This document shows, piece after piece, positions 1 to 10,842 of a DNA stretch of 64,000 bases. The notes under the pieces are model-generated. The model ran no database searches and was not told where the DNA came from. It saw only the letters and a program-made list of their open reading frames with translations. The position numbers and the translations under genes are program-made. The stretch's first letter is position 1, and each line of letters begins with the position of its first letter. Source of the DNA: Polytrichum commune (lineage: Eukaryota; Streptophyta; Polytrichopsida; Polytrichales; Polytrichaceae); the NCBI GenBank assembly GCA_950295325.1, contig OX485803.1, positions 48,127,554 through 48,191,553 on the forward strand. Reading direction: 5' to 3'.

Positions 1-124
1 GTTTTGTTAATGTTTCAATCATCATCCACCAGGAGTGATGTCGAGCTATTAAAAATCGGCTCTCAAGGATAGGTGGGCCATGCTAGCCTTGCATAGACCG
101 ATTTGGAGGTATCCTACCCCAAAC

Positions 125-845
125 GAGTCTTTCGGGGGAGGTAGATTTGGGTAGGGGCAGCTGCCCCACAAAGAAACCAGGATTTCTTGGACCCATCCGA
201 AAACTTCTGTCCGCCCCGCCCAACTTTCAAAAAAACCATTGCCCTTGCATTCTTGAAGGCCACTTCTGCACAAATCCCATATTGAGTGCATTTCATCTCC
301 AAAGTCCAAAATCCAATATATATGTTCACTTCCATTGAGTAAATAAGCAATTGACTCGGATTTCATTTTTGAAGTGAAACCGACAATCAAGCATTTAATT
401 AACTTGGAAGTAAAAAATATTACAAAACCCTCATTAGCATTGAGATTATAATTTTGTGACTTACCATTGAAAGGGTCTTTGTCCTTCTAAAGTGGAACTA
501 AAATTAGGTTTAATAAAAATTTAGTATGTTTATTTTAAAATATTTTAGTTGATACCTCCTACTTTCACAAAGTATTCATACACACTCAAACTAATTAAGT
601 GTGATTATGTGTAACTATATATTGGAATTATGTGCATATATATTGGAATTTGGACCTTGGAGATGAAATGCACTCAATATGGGATTTGTGGAGAAGTGGC
701 CTTCAAGAATGCAAGGGCAATGACTTTTTGAAAGTCAGGTGGGGCGGGCATAAGTTTTCGGGTGGGTCCAGAAAATACTGGTTTCTTTGTGGGGCAACTG
801 CCCCTACCCGAATCTACCTCCCCCGAAAGGCTCGTAGGGAGTATG
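125..845. repeat. Fold-back repeat with about 215-bp inverted arms
   Basis: The stretch from about 125 to 345 reappears in reverse complement at about 630 to 845, including the phrases TTCTTGAAGGCC and CAAATCCCATATTGAGTGCA. The two arms enclose about 285 bases. Related single arms occur at 8379-8760, 11280-11640 and 15600-15900. The last two lie just downstream of the trihelix ORFs of the Harbinger copies, so this may be a derivative of Harbinger internal sequence, or an independent repeat that inserted there. No coding potential is seen; the open frames here are mirror images created by the inverted arms. Confidence 0.7.
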
Positions 846-1372
846 ATATCGTCGTCCAACTGATTTGGGACTTAGGACAACGTGTCGCATGTGCATGTCT
901 TATTTTGGTACCTAAAAATCACTCAAAGTTTGATGTACCATTATTCAATCGACTTTGTAAGCCGGGTGGGGCCGGAAATAACCGAGACTCTATTTGAATT
1001 AAATTTTATTGATTTTGCTAGAACATCATTGCACTAGCATATTCAAGAAGTGTGCTAATATTATTAAAATGGAACAAAGGATAGCAACTAAATAATGTTA
1101 TGGAGATGTGCAAGGATAAGGTCCTAAACTTTTCACCCAACTTTCCAAATGGGGTTCGAAACACGATGAGTGAGCTATAGTGACTCCAAAAACCGAGTCT
1201 ATGCAAGGAACTTGTAACTTCAAATGACGATGCCAGAAACAAGAGTGATCAAAATCAAAAGCTATAAAACCAAAATTGTAGAGTGTAAAGTTCTACACAC
1301 CATTGTAATGATAAATTCATGATTTCAATTACAACAAAGTAGATAAAGACGTTGAAGAAAAGTATGTACATA

Positions 1373-2569
1373 GACTTGGTTTTTGCACTACAATGTAGAA
1401 GACACCTTAAAATTTGTCCATCGCCCTTTTGCAGCTAAAACAATTGCAATTCGATCAGGCATGCTAGCATACAATCCTTTACACTCCTCTAGACTAATAA
1501 AGTCGCAAACTTTTTGCACTCGAACCCATAATTGAAGAATACCATTGGGAGGACTAGAGTATGAGTTCAGTCGCCATTTCAGTAAAACCCATATGTGCTC
1601 AATAGGATTTAAGTCAAGGGAATGTGCATGCCACTCTAAAACACAAATTGGTTGCTTCCTAAACCATTCTCGAACAATCTTGGTTGTATGCACAACAACA
1701 TTGTCTTGTTGAAAAATTATTTCTTCAAGATTGAACACAAATGCAAGCAATGTACTACACAAATCTTGCTCTAAAATTGCAATGTAGCCTCTACTATTCA
1801 AGTCCCTTTGTATATTATGCAATGACCCCAATCCTCTACAAGTCAAACAACCCCAAAGCATTATAAAGCCTCCACCATGCTTCACAATTTGGTTCACAAC
1901 ATGCATAGGGATGTTTTCTTTGTCCCCTATCCAACACCAAGTCCTCCCATCTAAATTGAAACGGCATATTTTAGTTTCATCACTAAGCACCACCCGCTCC
2001 CAATCACTCACAGTCCAATCTTTGTGCATTTGAGCAAAGTGAAATCTGTCTTTGATGTTCTTCCGACTCAAAGCATGCTTTTTAACCTTCGTAAAAGAAG
2101 ACAATCCTTGTTCTCTCAACGCATTCCTCAAGGTATTGTCGCACATCTATACACCCATCTCTCTTCCAAACACTTTTGATGCCTCTGTTGAAGTTTTGAA
2201 ACCGCCAACAGTAACTAGCCGTGAAGCATAGCGCTTCTCCCACTCTGTTAGGACCTTAGGACGACCTCCTTTAGACAAATCTACACTCGTAAAAAACCTC
2301 TTTCTCACTCTATTAACTGTAGGTTATGCCAAACCCACACTCTTTGCAATCTCTCTACTGCTCCTCCCCTTCTCTATCAAGGCTACAATATTTTTCTCTT
2401 TCTCTCGTGAAATGGGTCTCATCTTTCTATACAACCTCCACAAAGGCACAAGAAGTATTCAACACGATACACACGAAACCCTCAATTTTTTTTTGACTCA
2501 AAACGATGAAGGAACAAGAAAATGAGAGCTCTCAAAGAAGATAGCAAGCGGCACCTCAAAAATTGAGTC
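1373..2569 (-). mobile_element. Tc1/mariner-type element (Tc1-like, 1197 bp)
   Basis: A transposase pseudogene is bracketed by short terminal inverted repeats: GACTTGGTTTTTG on the left and its imperfect complement CAAAAATTGAGTC on the right. Each is flanked directly by TA (1371-1372 and 2570-2571), the target duplication typical of Tc1/mariner. The 1.2 kb length fits Tc1-like elements. Further copies of the same terminal motif, facing the other way, lie at about 1184-1199 and 2748-2765; they may belong to other copies or to an older outer element. Confidence 0.8.
1388..2422 (-). pseudogene. Tc1-like DD34E transposase, broken
   Basis: This would encode the cut-and-paste transposase of the surrounding element. 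Conceptual translation of the minus strand shows an N-terminal helix-turn-helix (…IEKGRSSREIAKSVGLA), a GRPK box about 30 residues later, and a DDE catalytic domain from about residue 90 on. The first Asp is in VVLSDETKI, the second in IIFQQDNVVVHT, and the Glu in LDLNPIEHIW. Exactly 34 residues separate the last two, so it is DD34E, the Tc1 signature (plant mariner-like elements are usually DD39D). The copy is dead: the first ten or so codons are out of frame, and two in-frame stops occur, TAA at 2324-2326 and TAG at 2147-2149. The remaining 252 codons are open and all three catalytic residues are kept, so decay is recent or mild. The C-terminal MPDRIAIVLAAKG segment reminds me of fungal Tc1 proteins; that resemblance is from memory and untested. 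Confidence 0.9.
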
Positions 2570-2867
2570 TATGCGACGTCGACATCTATCTTCCTCTCAC
2601 CAAAACCCTAGTGAAGTTGATGACATCACCATGACATCATTTGAGAGTCAACTTCTAGTTCTTTTATAATTACATTTTACATTTCCTAATTATATCATTA
2701 TCTTTTGTGAAATGCCCATGAAAGTCCTTGTTTGATGCATAGATCTAGACTCGGTTTTTGTAGCTCTTAATAAAAATTAAAAAAAATTAAAAACTCCTCA
2801 AAGAAGGATCAAATCCACGATTTCATCTCGCTTTGAGGGACTTTATATATAACTCTAATGTTTAGGG

Positions 2868-3475
2868 GGGATTTTGGGCATAATCAGCCAAGAACCTAGT
2901 GTTTCCAAGACCAACCGGTAACGTGTTCACGTCTTTCGGTTTTCCTTTATAAAATCATGGATACTTTGTAAATTCTTCTAAATGGATCGATAATTTTCCT
3001 AAAGTCTTGAATTTCAACTGGTTATTTCTACACCAACTGGTTCATTTGTAACTACACTAAATATTGTATTTAGTGTCGCCATTTCTATTTGTCTTGCTCA
3101 ATACTAATTGTAAACCGCCCATGCAGTGTCACCAACACTAAATGTAAATCTAACATCATTTGTTATGCCTTGTAAAAATTGGGCATAGTAGACTTATAAT
3201 GTTGCAATTACTATCATTTACAGAATGATTCTTCATCCAAATGTCAATCATCTCTAACAATATCTCATTACAAAATTGTTAGGATGTGGAATTATATCAA
3301 TCCTTTGTTTCAATAATTGACATTTGGATGAACTAAAAGTAGGTTGGGATCACAATACTTTTGTAAACTTATGCAAAAGAAGTGTCACTATAAAAGTGAC
3401 TTGAGTTATGACATGAATTTCATATGACACCAAATACAAAATTTAGTGTAGTAGTGGGTTCTCCCCGTTCATTGA
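2868..3475. repeat. MITE family 2 copy, split by a family 1 MITE
   Basis: Sequence from about 2868 (GGGATTTTGGGCATAATC) through the words CCTAGTGTTTCCAAG, CCAACCGGTAAC and TTCGGTTTTCC to 3052 matches the element at 62251-62451. The match resumes at about 3453 with TGGGTTCTCCCCG, its far end. Between the two halves sits a TA-flanked family 1 MITE, so family 1 inserted into an existing family 2 copy. Other members lie at 37262-37465, 37574-37700, 40958-41125 and 62700-62900. Confidence 0.7.
3055..3448. mobile_element. Family 1 MITE (Tc1/mariner-type, TA target site), complete
   Basis: A 394-bp non-coding element with terminal inverted repeats of about 24 bp, starting CACTAAATATTGTATTTAGT on the left and ending with the complement of CACTAAATTTTGTATTTGGT on the right. 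TA flanks both ends. The TIR is itself nearly self-complementary (ATATTTAGTG pairs with CACTAAATAT). Related copies or fragments: 5626-5985, 12189-12470, 13160-13485 and about 31915-32060 (inside an intron of the RCC1 gene). Confidence 0.8.
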
Positions 3476-3559
3476 TATATATACCTTGAATACACAAAAC
3501 AAGCTGCACACAATTTGGTAAACAATGACCTCCTCCTCATTGGTTATGGCACCGGAAGA

Positions 3560-4500
3560 TATTTGCAATATGGATGAGACTGGTTAATTTTATCATGCCC
3601 AACCAAACAAGACACTAAGTGGAAGGAAAAGTTCGTGGGCGCAAAATTTTGAAGGATCATCTCACTCTTACTCATGCACACCAAATACCAACAAGTTGAA
3701 ACCCGTGTTTATTTATTTACAAGTCTCTACACCCAAGATGCTTTGGAAGGTGGTTGCCAACACATTATGTGTGGTGGTTTGCAAACCAAATGGCCTAGTT
3801 GACATGAAGAATATTTGAGAGTTGGATAATGAGCTTTCATGTATATTTCAAATCTCAAAAGCAGAAGTTACTATTAATTATGGATAGTTTTGCAACTCGT
3901 TTCCTCAAGCATGTTGGTAGGGGTGAATCATTTGGTTTTTCAACTTTGTAGTTGAGTAATATTATTGTTACCACGAAATGTTACGAGTGTCGTACAACCT
4001 TTGGATCAAGGAATAATTGCTTCATTCAAAGTTCAATATAAGAAGAATCTTTTGGAATGGATTCTCTCTCAGCTTGATTCTCTTATTATTCACTACAACT
4101 TGAGGAAAATAGCGCCTAATGCCAGACATGCTATTATGTGGTGCTCTCAAGTGTGGAGGGAGACGCATCCCCAAATCATACGAAATAGCTAAAGGATGTC
4201 CAAGATTTACTTACTGACAGGAGTGCCAATTTTGCTATGGATGATGAAAGAGAGAAATTAAGAACGAAAGAAAGAACAAATGAATTGGCAAATCTCATTT
4301 CCTTTTAAAAACTTAAGAGTGAAGAAATGTCTATTGAAGAATATGTGTAATTGGCAGGAGAAGAAATTATTAATGCATAATACAACATGGTTAAGTTTGT
4401 TAAAAAAATGTGGAAGTGAACCCACAAGTGTTAATCATCAGCCTTGGTTCACACTGATATACTCTCTTAATGGATGTAATGGGTGGATCACTCCAATTTA
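3560..4500 (+). pseudogene. Pogo/Tigger-type (DDE_1) transposase relic
   Basis: Pieces of a pogo-family transposase catalytic domain occur in order across three shifted frames. A first catalytic Asp lies in NMDETG near 3570 (followed by a stop and YHAQPNKTL). KVRGRK…KDHLTL follows near 3630. A second Asp lies in LLLIMDSFATRFLKHVGRGE near 3880-3920. The pogo hallmark PRNVTSVVQPLDQGIIASFK lies at 3968-4030. A C-terminal part (…VWRETHPQIIRNS, 4150-4190) aligns with the usual TIRNCW segment. The CENPB-type N-terminal DNA-binding half is missing: MITEs occupy the upstream 600 bases. At least three frameshifts and several stops make it non-functional. No terminal repeats were found. The element at 56613-57724 carries the complementary C-terminal part of a similar protein. 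Confidence 0.8.
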
Positions 4501-5167
4501 AGCAATCGTCACGTTTGCTCCCTAGATTTGAAGATCATTTCACCGGTTCATATAATATATCATGCATGTAAGTTAAGCTCCTCACATGATTCATAGTGGT
4601 GAACAGGTACTACAATGACTCGGAAGTTGAATATGATATATATGTATATAGAATTCATTCATTCCAACGTAACGTCCTTCTCAATCAACCAGTGCTGACC
4701 TAAGTTTATTATATGGCGTGCCATGAAGGCTTAGATTCGTGACAGCGGTTGATAACCTATAAGGTACGGAAACATGAGCACCTCGCGCTTGAAGAAGAAA
4801 TGATTGAAGAGTTTTGTTGCCAATCTATTGTCTTATAAGTATAAACTTAAGAAGAAAATCTTGATGCAAATCCCGCAAGTTCCATGGACAAATCCTCAAA
4901 TTGGGGGTGATATTAGATACATTTTTGGGGGGTGCACTGTATTAAACATGTACGACTATACCTAAGTGCACGAAAGGGGTATTAATTAGAATTATGTCGT
5001 ATTACATATACATATGCCACACAAATTATAATTCGTAGTCATGTATATATGAAGGACCTTTAGAAAATATACAAATTGTGTACTTGTATGGTAGTGCCAC
5101 TAGACTATATAGCATAAGTCTTAAAAATAATTTAAATGTTATTGAATTATGTTGGTATCAAAAGGGA

Positions 5168-6581
5168 CCAACAATAAGTGGACATATGATCTGATTGATC
5201 ACTTGATGGTAGACTTAGAAAGAATGTTAGTTGCATTAGCTTGTATGACATACATTGGAGACTTAGATGCTTTTGAGTTGCATCTGGGAGATGAAAAAGT
5301 ATTGGACGGCTTTATTGATGGATGCTAAGGGTTTGCATTTTACATATGATAGGGGTTGATTGTTATTCAAAAGTATATTTGTATACTTATGTTGATGACC
5401 ATATGAATGTAAGTTTTTTTTATGTATGCACATTGTCACTTGTATTTTCTGTCATTGAAATCATATGTGTATCGCTTTCACGAGTTCATTCAGAAGGTTC
5501 AAAGTCAAAATGAGATTCTTAATAAGGTGAAGATGGATGTAGAGGGGTTAAAGAAGCAAATTGAATTGTAGAAAGGGTCGTGAGGGCGTTCGAGGACATG
5601 GCTGTTGAAGGGGAATCAAGTTGCAGCACATTAAATATGATATTTAGTGTCACCAATTCTAGCCATCTTGGTCAATACTAATTGTAAACCGCGGTATAGT
5701 GTCACCAACATTGTTTGTCATTCCTTGTACATTTTTGGGGGAATTATAGATTACAGTGTTGTAATTACTGTCACTTACCAAGTGATTTCTCATCCAAATT
5801 TCAATCATCCAAATTTCAATACTTCGACACAAGTTGCTGACAAGAGAGGGTAGGGTTTTGGCCAATGGATGAACATCATGATCCATCCATCCATCCATCC
5901 ATCATCATAAGTATTTGTTCACTTACTCATAAGAAGTGTCATCCGAAAATGTTACCATAGTGACACTAAAAACCATACTTAGTGTAGTATTTTGGAGAAG
6001 GCCCTGGAAAGTTGGCAACATGCAGCTGAAGAACTCGAGGTTTGGAACCTTAACGAACTTGCCGCGCTTCGGGAGCAATTTGAATCGCATGAGGCCAGGG
6101 TTTCAACGTCCAGGTTAATTTATTTCCCACCCCAATTCCTTTTGTGCTCTTAGATCCATTAGAGCCGAGGCTAGGGTTGAACTTGTAAATGTTCCAATAG
6201 GTGAACGTGCATTCCGTTGCAGGGGCTTTGAACCCGAGTTTGGCTGCAAACTTGCAACGTGTAAGCACACAGTATCACACATCCTGAGCATTTTCACACT
6301 TTTTCTAAGACTCTGAAGTGTAATCTGAAGAGTTGTGAGAAAGAATTGCATCCAGAGTGGTGGTGGTCAGTGGCAGGCCTCCAAAACCCATGCATCACAA
6401 AGTATGTCTCGGGCCAGCATTCACCAGGTTCGGGGGTCGTGAAGAAGATGCGGGACTTCAAGGTGAGAATCGCACACCATGGACGCATGCGTTCAATGTC
6501 ATTCCCTATGACTATGAGGTCCAGCAGTCTCGAGCAAGTTTTGAGGGTCGATCGACGACAAATCCTTCAAGTCAAAGCTAA
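5168..6581 (+). pseudogene. Exon-like coding segments inside the long-TIR element, unknown protein
   Basis: I do not recognise the product. Several segments read like spliced coding sequence. A 54-codon frame at 5168-5329 contains YDLIDHLMVDLERMLVAL. A segment ending at a stop near 5570 reads FIQKVQSQNEILNKVKMD, followed by VEGLKKQIEL, and looks like a short coiled coil. Glutamate-rich helical sequence at about 6000-6115 (ESWQHAAEELEVWNLNELAA) runs into a plausible donor, TCCAG/GTTAATTT. A segment at about 6155-6290 contains GERAFRCRGFEPEFGCKLAT. A last one at 6357-6581 ends YDYEVQQSRASFEGRST before its stop. A family 1 MITE (5626-5985) lies between two of them. Captured host exons (Pack-MULE style) would explain the coding look; a decayed element-encoded accessory gene is the alternative. 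Exon limits are guesses. Confidence 0.35.
5626..5985. mobile_element. Family 1 MITE copy
   Basis: Begins CATTAAATATGATATTTAGT and ends with the complement of a CACTAAGTATGGTTTTTAGT end. The interior shares TAATTGTAAACCGC and GTGTCACCAACA with the copy at 3055-3448. A short TCCA-repeat run lies at about 5882-5901. Confidence 0.7.
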
Positions 6582-8039
6582 AGGGCTGTTTATGATGTGA
6601 ATTGATGTTCATAGAAATTGAATTGGGAGGCAAGAACACTGAATTGGGGTGACTGTGCTATGCACTATAGAGTCGTAGGTGATTGATTGACGAGAGTGAG
6701 AGCCAATGTCGCATGAGTCCCGTGCTGTTTACTTTGGATTCACGTCAAGTACTTACAAGTTTGGGAATCACTGTATTGTAGATTGTGAGTCCTTGAGAGT
6801 GTTATTGGATTCATTGTTCAAGCGTCTAGAAAGCTTCATCACTCACTGGATTGCAGTTTGGAGTTCCTATCACTATATTCATTAATTGGAGACTTTAGAA
6901 AGTCTCAAAATATATGCAAATGGTTTAATATTTGGTCCAGATTCTTATTGTGATGACATGTATTTGTGCCAAATTGGTTAGTGTTGCCCACACGAATTGC
7001 TTTATTAAGTCACATTGAATATATATTTGTGTTTTCCTTGTTCTTTATTTGAGAACCATGTCCTTAAGTAGTCTCAAAATCATGAAAAAGTCTCCAATTA
7101 CCAAATGTAATGATTCCTGAGATTTACTTTAGATTCACAATGAGTTTGGAGGCCTACCACTGACCACAACCACTTGGCCTGCCAGACATGTGCCCCAATA
7201 CTAGATGAATGAACATTGAATACCAAATTCTATTCTAATTAAAGCGAGCCCAACTTATCGTATGTCCACTTATTGTTGGTTCCTTTTTGATACCAACATA
7301 AGTCAATAACATTTATTTTTTTAAATTGAAAAACTTATGCTATATAGTCTAGTGGCACTATCATACAAGTACACATTTTGTATATTTTTTAAAGGTCCTC
7401 CACATATATACATAACTACAAGTTATGATTTGTGTAGTATATGTATATGTAGTACAGAAAAGTCAAATCAATACCCCTTTAATGCACTTAAGTATAGTCG
7501 TACATGTTTAGTACAGTGCAACCCCCAGAAATGTATCTAATATCACCCCCAATTTGAGGATTCGTCCATGGAACTTGCGGGATTTGCATCAGATTTTCGG
7601 CCGGGGATTCGTGGCACTCAAGTAAAGTCATCCGGTAACGAAAATCGGATGAGTCCATCACGAAGCTCGGATGGAGCTTACTTTAGTGAAACACCTCCGA
7701 GTTGGCATGTAAGACCTATTTTCTCCCTCATAGTTATTTTATAAATATTAATTAGTTGGCAAGGGGCAATGATGTGGCCTTGGATGCTCTAAGCCTATTT
7801 TCTAACCTCCCATGAGTTGTTTCCAAGGCAATGATGTGGCTTTGAATTCCACATGGTTATTTTGATAAATATCGCAAGATATCAACGTGTGCAATATATA
7901 ATTATGACGTGTTGTCATAGACTCTCTTTTTTGTTCATAATTCATTTATTTTGCACGGGTGTGATTGCTCAAACATTTGTAATATGTCAAAATAATATAT
8001 ATCACCTTATGGTAAATTGGTGAACTAAAAAAATCAATT

Positions 8040-8066
8040 CATTATTATTATTATTATTATTATTAT
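8040..8066. repeat. ATT microsatellite
   Basis: Nine tandem ATT triplets, inside the hAT-like element. Confidence 0.9.
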
Positions 8067-8378
8067 AAGATATTTATTTCAAAATAAATAATATACACCA
8101 TGTGATTTTAAAGATAATACAATATGTGATGAGGATAAATTATTACAATAATTCAGATAGGCTATAGTCAGAAACTTATGATTTTCTAAGTATACCCCAT
8201 CCATAACGTTGTCCTACAAGTCTAATTCCAAATAACATATCATTTATTTATACCTTATATTATATTACCTAAAAATTTTTATTTTTATTTATATAATATT
8301 TTGTTATATGTTTTATATTCTATCTTCATTGTTTCATTTTGGTCATCTTATGAACACTTGCACTAATCTATCATTAGA

Positions 8379-8760
8379 ATGACAAAGATAATTTTAAATG
8401 GTAAGTCACAAAATTATAACCTCAATGTTAATGAGGAGTTTGTAATGTTTTTGACCTCCAAGTTAATTACATGCTTCATTGATGGTTTCACTTCCGGAAT
8501 GAAATCCCAATCAATTGCTTATTTACTAAATAGAAGTGCACATATATATTGGATTTTAGACCTTGAAGGTGAAGTGCACTCAATATGGGATTTGTAGTCA
8601 AGCGGCCTTCAAGAATGCAAGGGAAATGTTTTTTTCGAAGTTGGGCAAGGCGGACAACAATTTTCGGTCAGGTTTAGAAAATTTCTCTAGAAGGTTGCCC
8701 CAACCCGGATTTGATACCTCCGAAAGTTCGTGAGGGGGTATTTAACGTCCGCCCATGTTA
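8379..8760. repeat. Fold-back repeat arm, third copy
   Basis: Matches the right arm at 630-845 and the loop at 345-480 (in complement), with shared words GATTTGTAGTCAAGCGGCC versus GATTTGTGGAGAAGTGGCC and CTTCAAGAATGCAAGGG. It is carried as cargo inside the hAT-like element. Confidence 0.7.
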
Positions 8761-9499
8761 ATTTTTCTTTAAAATAACCGGATTAGTAGTGATAGGTTGG
8801 CACCACAAGATGCCCCCACTTGCTTCTATATGAGGCATTATTTATTTTTTATGTCTATACCCCTTTATATTGGTGCCTTAAGTATTAGATTAGGCTAGGA
8901 TTTTTAAAACTACTAAAACTTGGTATTTTTAAAACCCTTGAGACAAGGAGATGACGACGTATGGAAGTATCTAAAGTGGTTCATCTCATCTGCAAGCGAT
9001 GAATGAACTCTCACTAATGAGAATACATGAATGCCACAAATCCCTGGCCTAGATTTTCTTCTTTATACTTATACGACAATAGTTTGGCAACAAAAGTCTT
9101 AAACCATTTCTTCTTTGAGCATGAGGTGCTCATGTTTCCGTACCTTATAGGTTATCAACCGCTGTCACGAATCTAAGCCTTCATGGCACGCCATATAATA
9201 AACTTAGGTCAGCACTGGTTGATTGAGAAGGGCGTTACATTAGAATGAATGAATTATATATACATATATATCATATTCAAGTTGATTGAGAAGGACGTTA
9301 TATATGTTAGAATGAATTCTATATACATATATATCATATTATTGAGCTATTAAAAACTTAAATTTCTAGCTTTTCCTATTAAGATGGGTGGGCTAAGTTA
9401 ACCTTGCATAGGTCAATCCAAGATTTAAGATGGTGGGTCCCATGACCATATACTCTAACCTCCCTAATATCATGCCTATGGCATATTAAATTACATGTC

Positions 9500-9685
9500 A
9501 TATTAAGGAGTACGATTTGCTCTACAAAACAACACGTTCTTCCTGAATTAATATGTATAAAATGCTGATATTTTTGAAAATAGTCTTAATCATCAACGAG
9601 CACCCTGTATCACTTTTTGAGTTATTGATAGATTGTCCCTGCAAATGCATGTTCATCCTGTTTCATTGAGGCATTGAGAATGGGC
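9500..9685. repeat. Dispersed repeat, inverted match to 25560-25730
   Basis: Words such as TCACTTTTTGAG, TTGTCCCTGCAAATGCATG and GTTCATCCTG recur in reverse complement at 25560-25730. The repeat abuts the point where the left Harbinger copy begins, so it probably truncated that element. Confidence 0.7.
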
Positions 9686-10058
9686 CTTAGTGGTGCGCAA
9701 ATGACAGCTCCACCGCCGTTTGGCCAGGCGGAGGGCGACGAACTTCATCTCCGGATGGATGGCGGCCCTCCCTCCGCCGGCTGTGGGAGGCGGAGCGGAC
9801 CGTCCGCCCCAGCCCGGAAGGGACGGGTCCGCCTCCATCAGCCACGGTGATTTCCACCATGGTTTAGGGAAATTCCCTCAGTAACTACCTTAAACCGGTT
9901 TCTAAAAAAAGAGTTCCAACTCCTTTGCAAGGAGGTTTAAGGAAGAGCTTAGCTCACCTTAAGCTCTCACTTCTTGTTTCTCGCTCTCTCATTCACTTAA
10001 GCATATTGAGGATTTAGTTGGGCGGGCCACTTACAAGTTAGGGCTCTTTATTTATACT

Positions 10059-10842
10059 ATGGAGGAAGGGTTAGGATTTTTGGGGACCATGGTGCTTGCA
10101 TCACCTCCAATTTTGGGCACTCCGGGACCTTCGAATGACGGGCACGTTGTGGGTTTAGGGTCACCACCTCTTTTAGCAAGGGAATGGACCCATGGAGCTA
10201 CCAAATACCTAGTGGAGTTGGTAAAGGAGCGCATTGAGAGTTATGGCACAACGGTTTTTAAGCAACAACATTGGGAGAGGATCCGAGAGCAGGTTATCAA
10301 AGACCATCCAAGCGAGGCACGACAAACTTGGACGCAAGTTCGGGACAAGTGGGACAAGCTCAAGCGCCATTACCACAAGGAGAAGAAATTGCATAATGTC
10401 ACAAGCGACAATGCGGGTTCGCAATGGATTCTTTAATATGATTGATGAGGTTCTTTCAGGCACGGCCAAGGCTGACGGGGTGCTAGGTGGTATGGATAAT
10501 GATCGGAATGTAGGTATGGATGATCGGCCTCCAAGTCAACCAGAAGAAGAATCACAAAAAGTTCCAGAGGACGAACCAAATTCGCCAAGAACTAGAGCCT
10601 CCAATTTGCCTGGAGTTAGAGGGCAACCCGTGAAGAGGTGGAAGGTGGCTAGTGATATGGCGGCCTCCTTGGATCGGTTTTGCGAGGCCACTCGTAGAAT
10701 CGAGGAGTTGAAGCTGGAGGCCGCTATCAAACTGCACGAGGATAATAGGAAGTTGGAGTTAGAGATGTTTAAATTGACACAGGCACCGCAAGAGAGGATG
10801 GCAAACCTTTTTGCCAATGTGCTTCAAGGTCTTAAGAAGTAG
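10059..10842 (+). pseudogene. Harbinger ORF1, trihelix (Myb/SANT-like) DNA-binding protein, copy A
   Basis: PIF/Harbinger elements encode a Myb/SANT-like protein that helps the transposase reach the nucleus and bind element ends. The N-terminal part (10059-10436) has a Gly/Pro-rich leader and then a trihelix-type domain, residues about 45-115, with REWTHGATKYLVELVKERI, HWERIREQVIKDHP and QVRDKWDKLKRHYHKEKK. Compared with copy B, two bases are missing near 10429 (GGATTCTTTAATATG versus GGATTTGGTTTACTATG). The frame therefore breaks and resumes as IDEVLSGTAKADG…, ending in a charged helix (EELKLEAAIKLHEDNRKLEL) and LFANVLQGLKK-stop at 10842. That C-terminus, lost in copy B, is intact here. The start at 10059 is chosen because both copies share it. 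Confidence 0.85.

Larger units (their letters stand above)
7599..9050. mobile_element. hAT-like non-autonomous element with 8-bp TSD (1452 bp)
   Basis: Terminal inverted repeats GGCCGGGGATTCGTGGCA (7599-7616) and, at the right end, the complement of GGCCAGGGATTTGTGGCA (to about 9049). The 8-bp sequence AGATTTTC stands directly outside each end (7591-7598 and 9051-9058). The uninterrupted sister arm near 4850 carries AGATTTTC (as its complement) once, which proves it is a target duplication. An 8-bp TSD with a CAGGG-containing TIR points to the hAT superfamily. No transposase is present. Inside are a pair of diverged repeats around GGCAATGATGTGGC (7755-7850), an ATT run and one arm of the fold-back repeat described at 125-845. 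Confidence 0.8.
4620..9295. mobile_element. Long-terminal-inverted-repeat element (MULE or Pack-MULE-like)
   Basis: The 570 bases at about 4620-5190 reappear in reverse complement as 9059-9295 plus 7270-7598. The two right-hand pieces are separated only by the hAT-like insertion at 7599-9050, so the original element was about 3.2 kb with 570-bp inverted arms. Long TIRs around non-transposase exons are typical of Mutator-like or fold-back elements. The interior (5190-7270) holds a family 1 MITE and exon-like coding segments (see 5168-6581). A direct duplication of about 70 bases at the right edge (9220-9345) blurs the outer boundary, and I could not fix a target duplication. Confidence 0.65.

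Noticed and set aside
10059..10842. Host trihelix transcription factor gene
   Set aside because: The same ORF occurs twice with the same Harbinger leader, and a Harbinger transposase accompanies the second copy.
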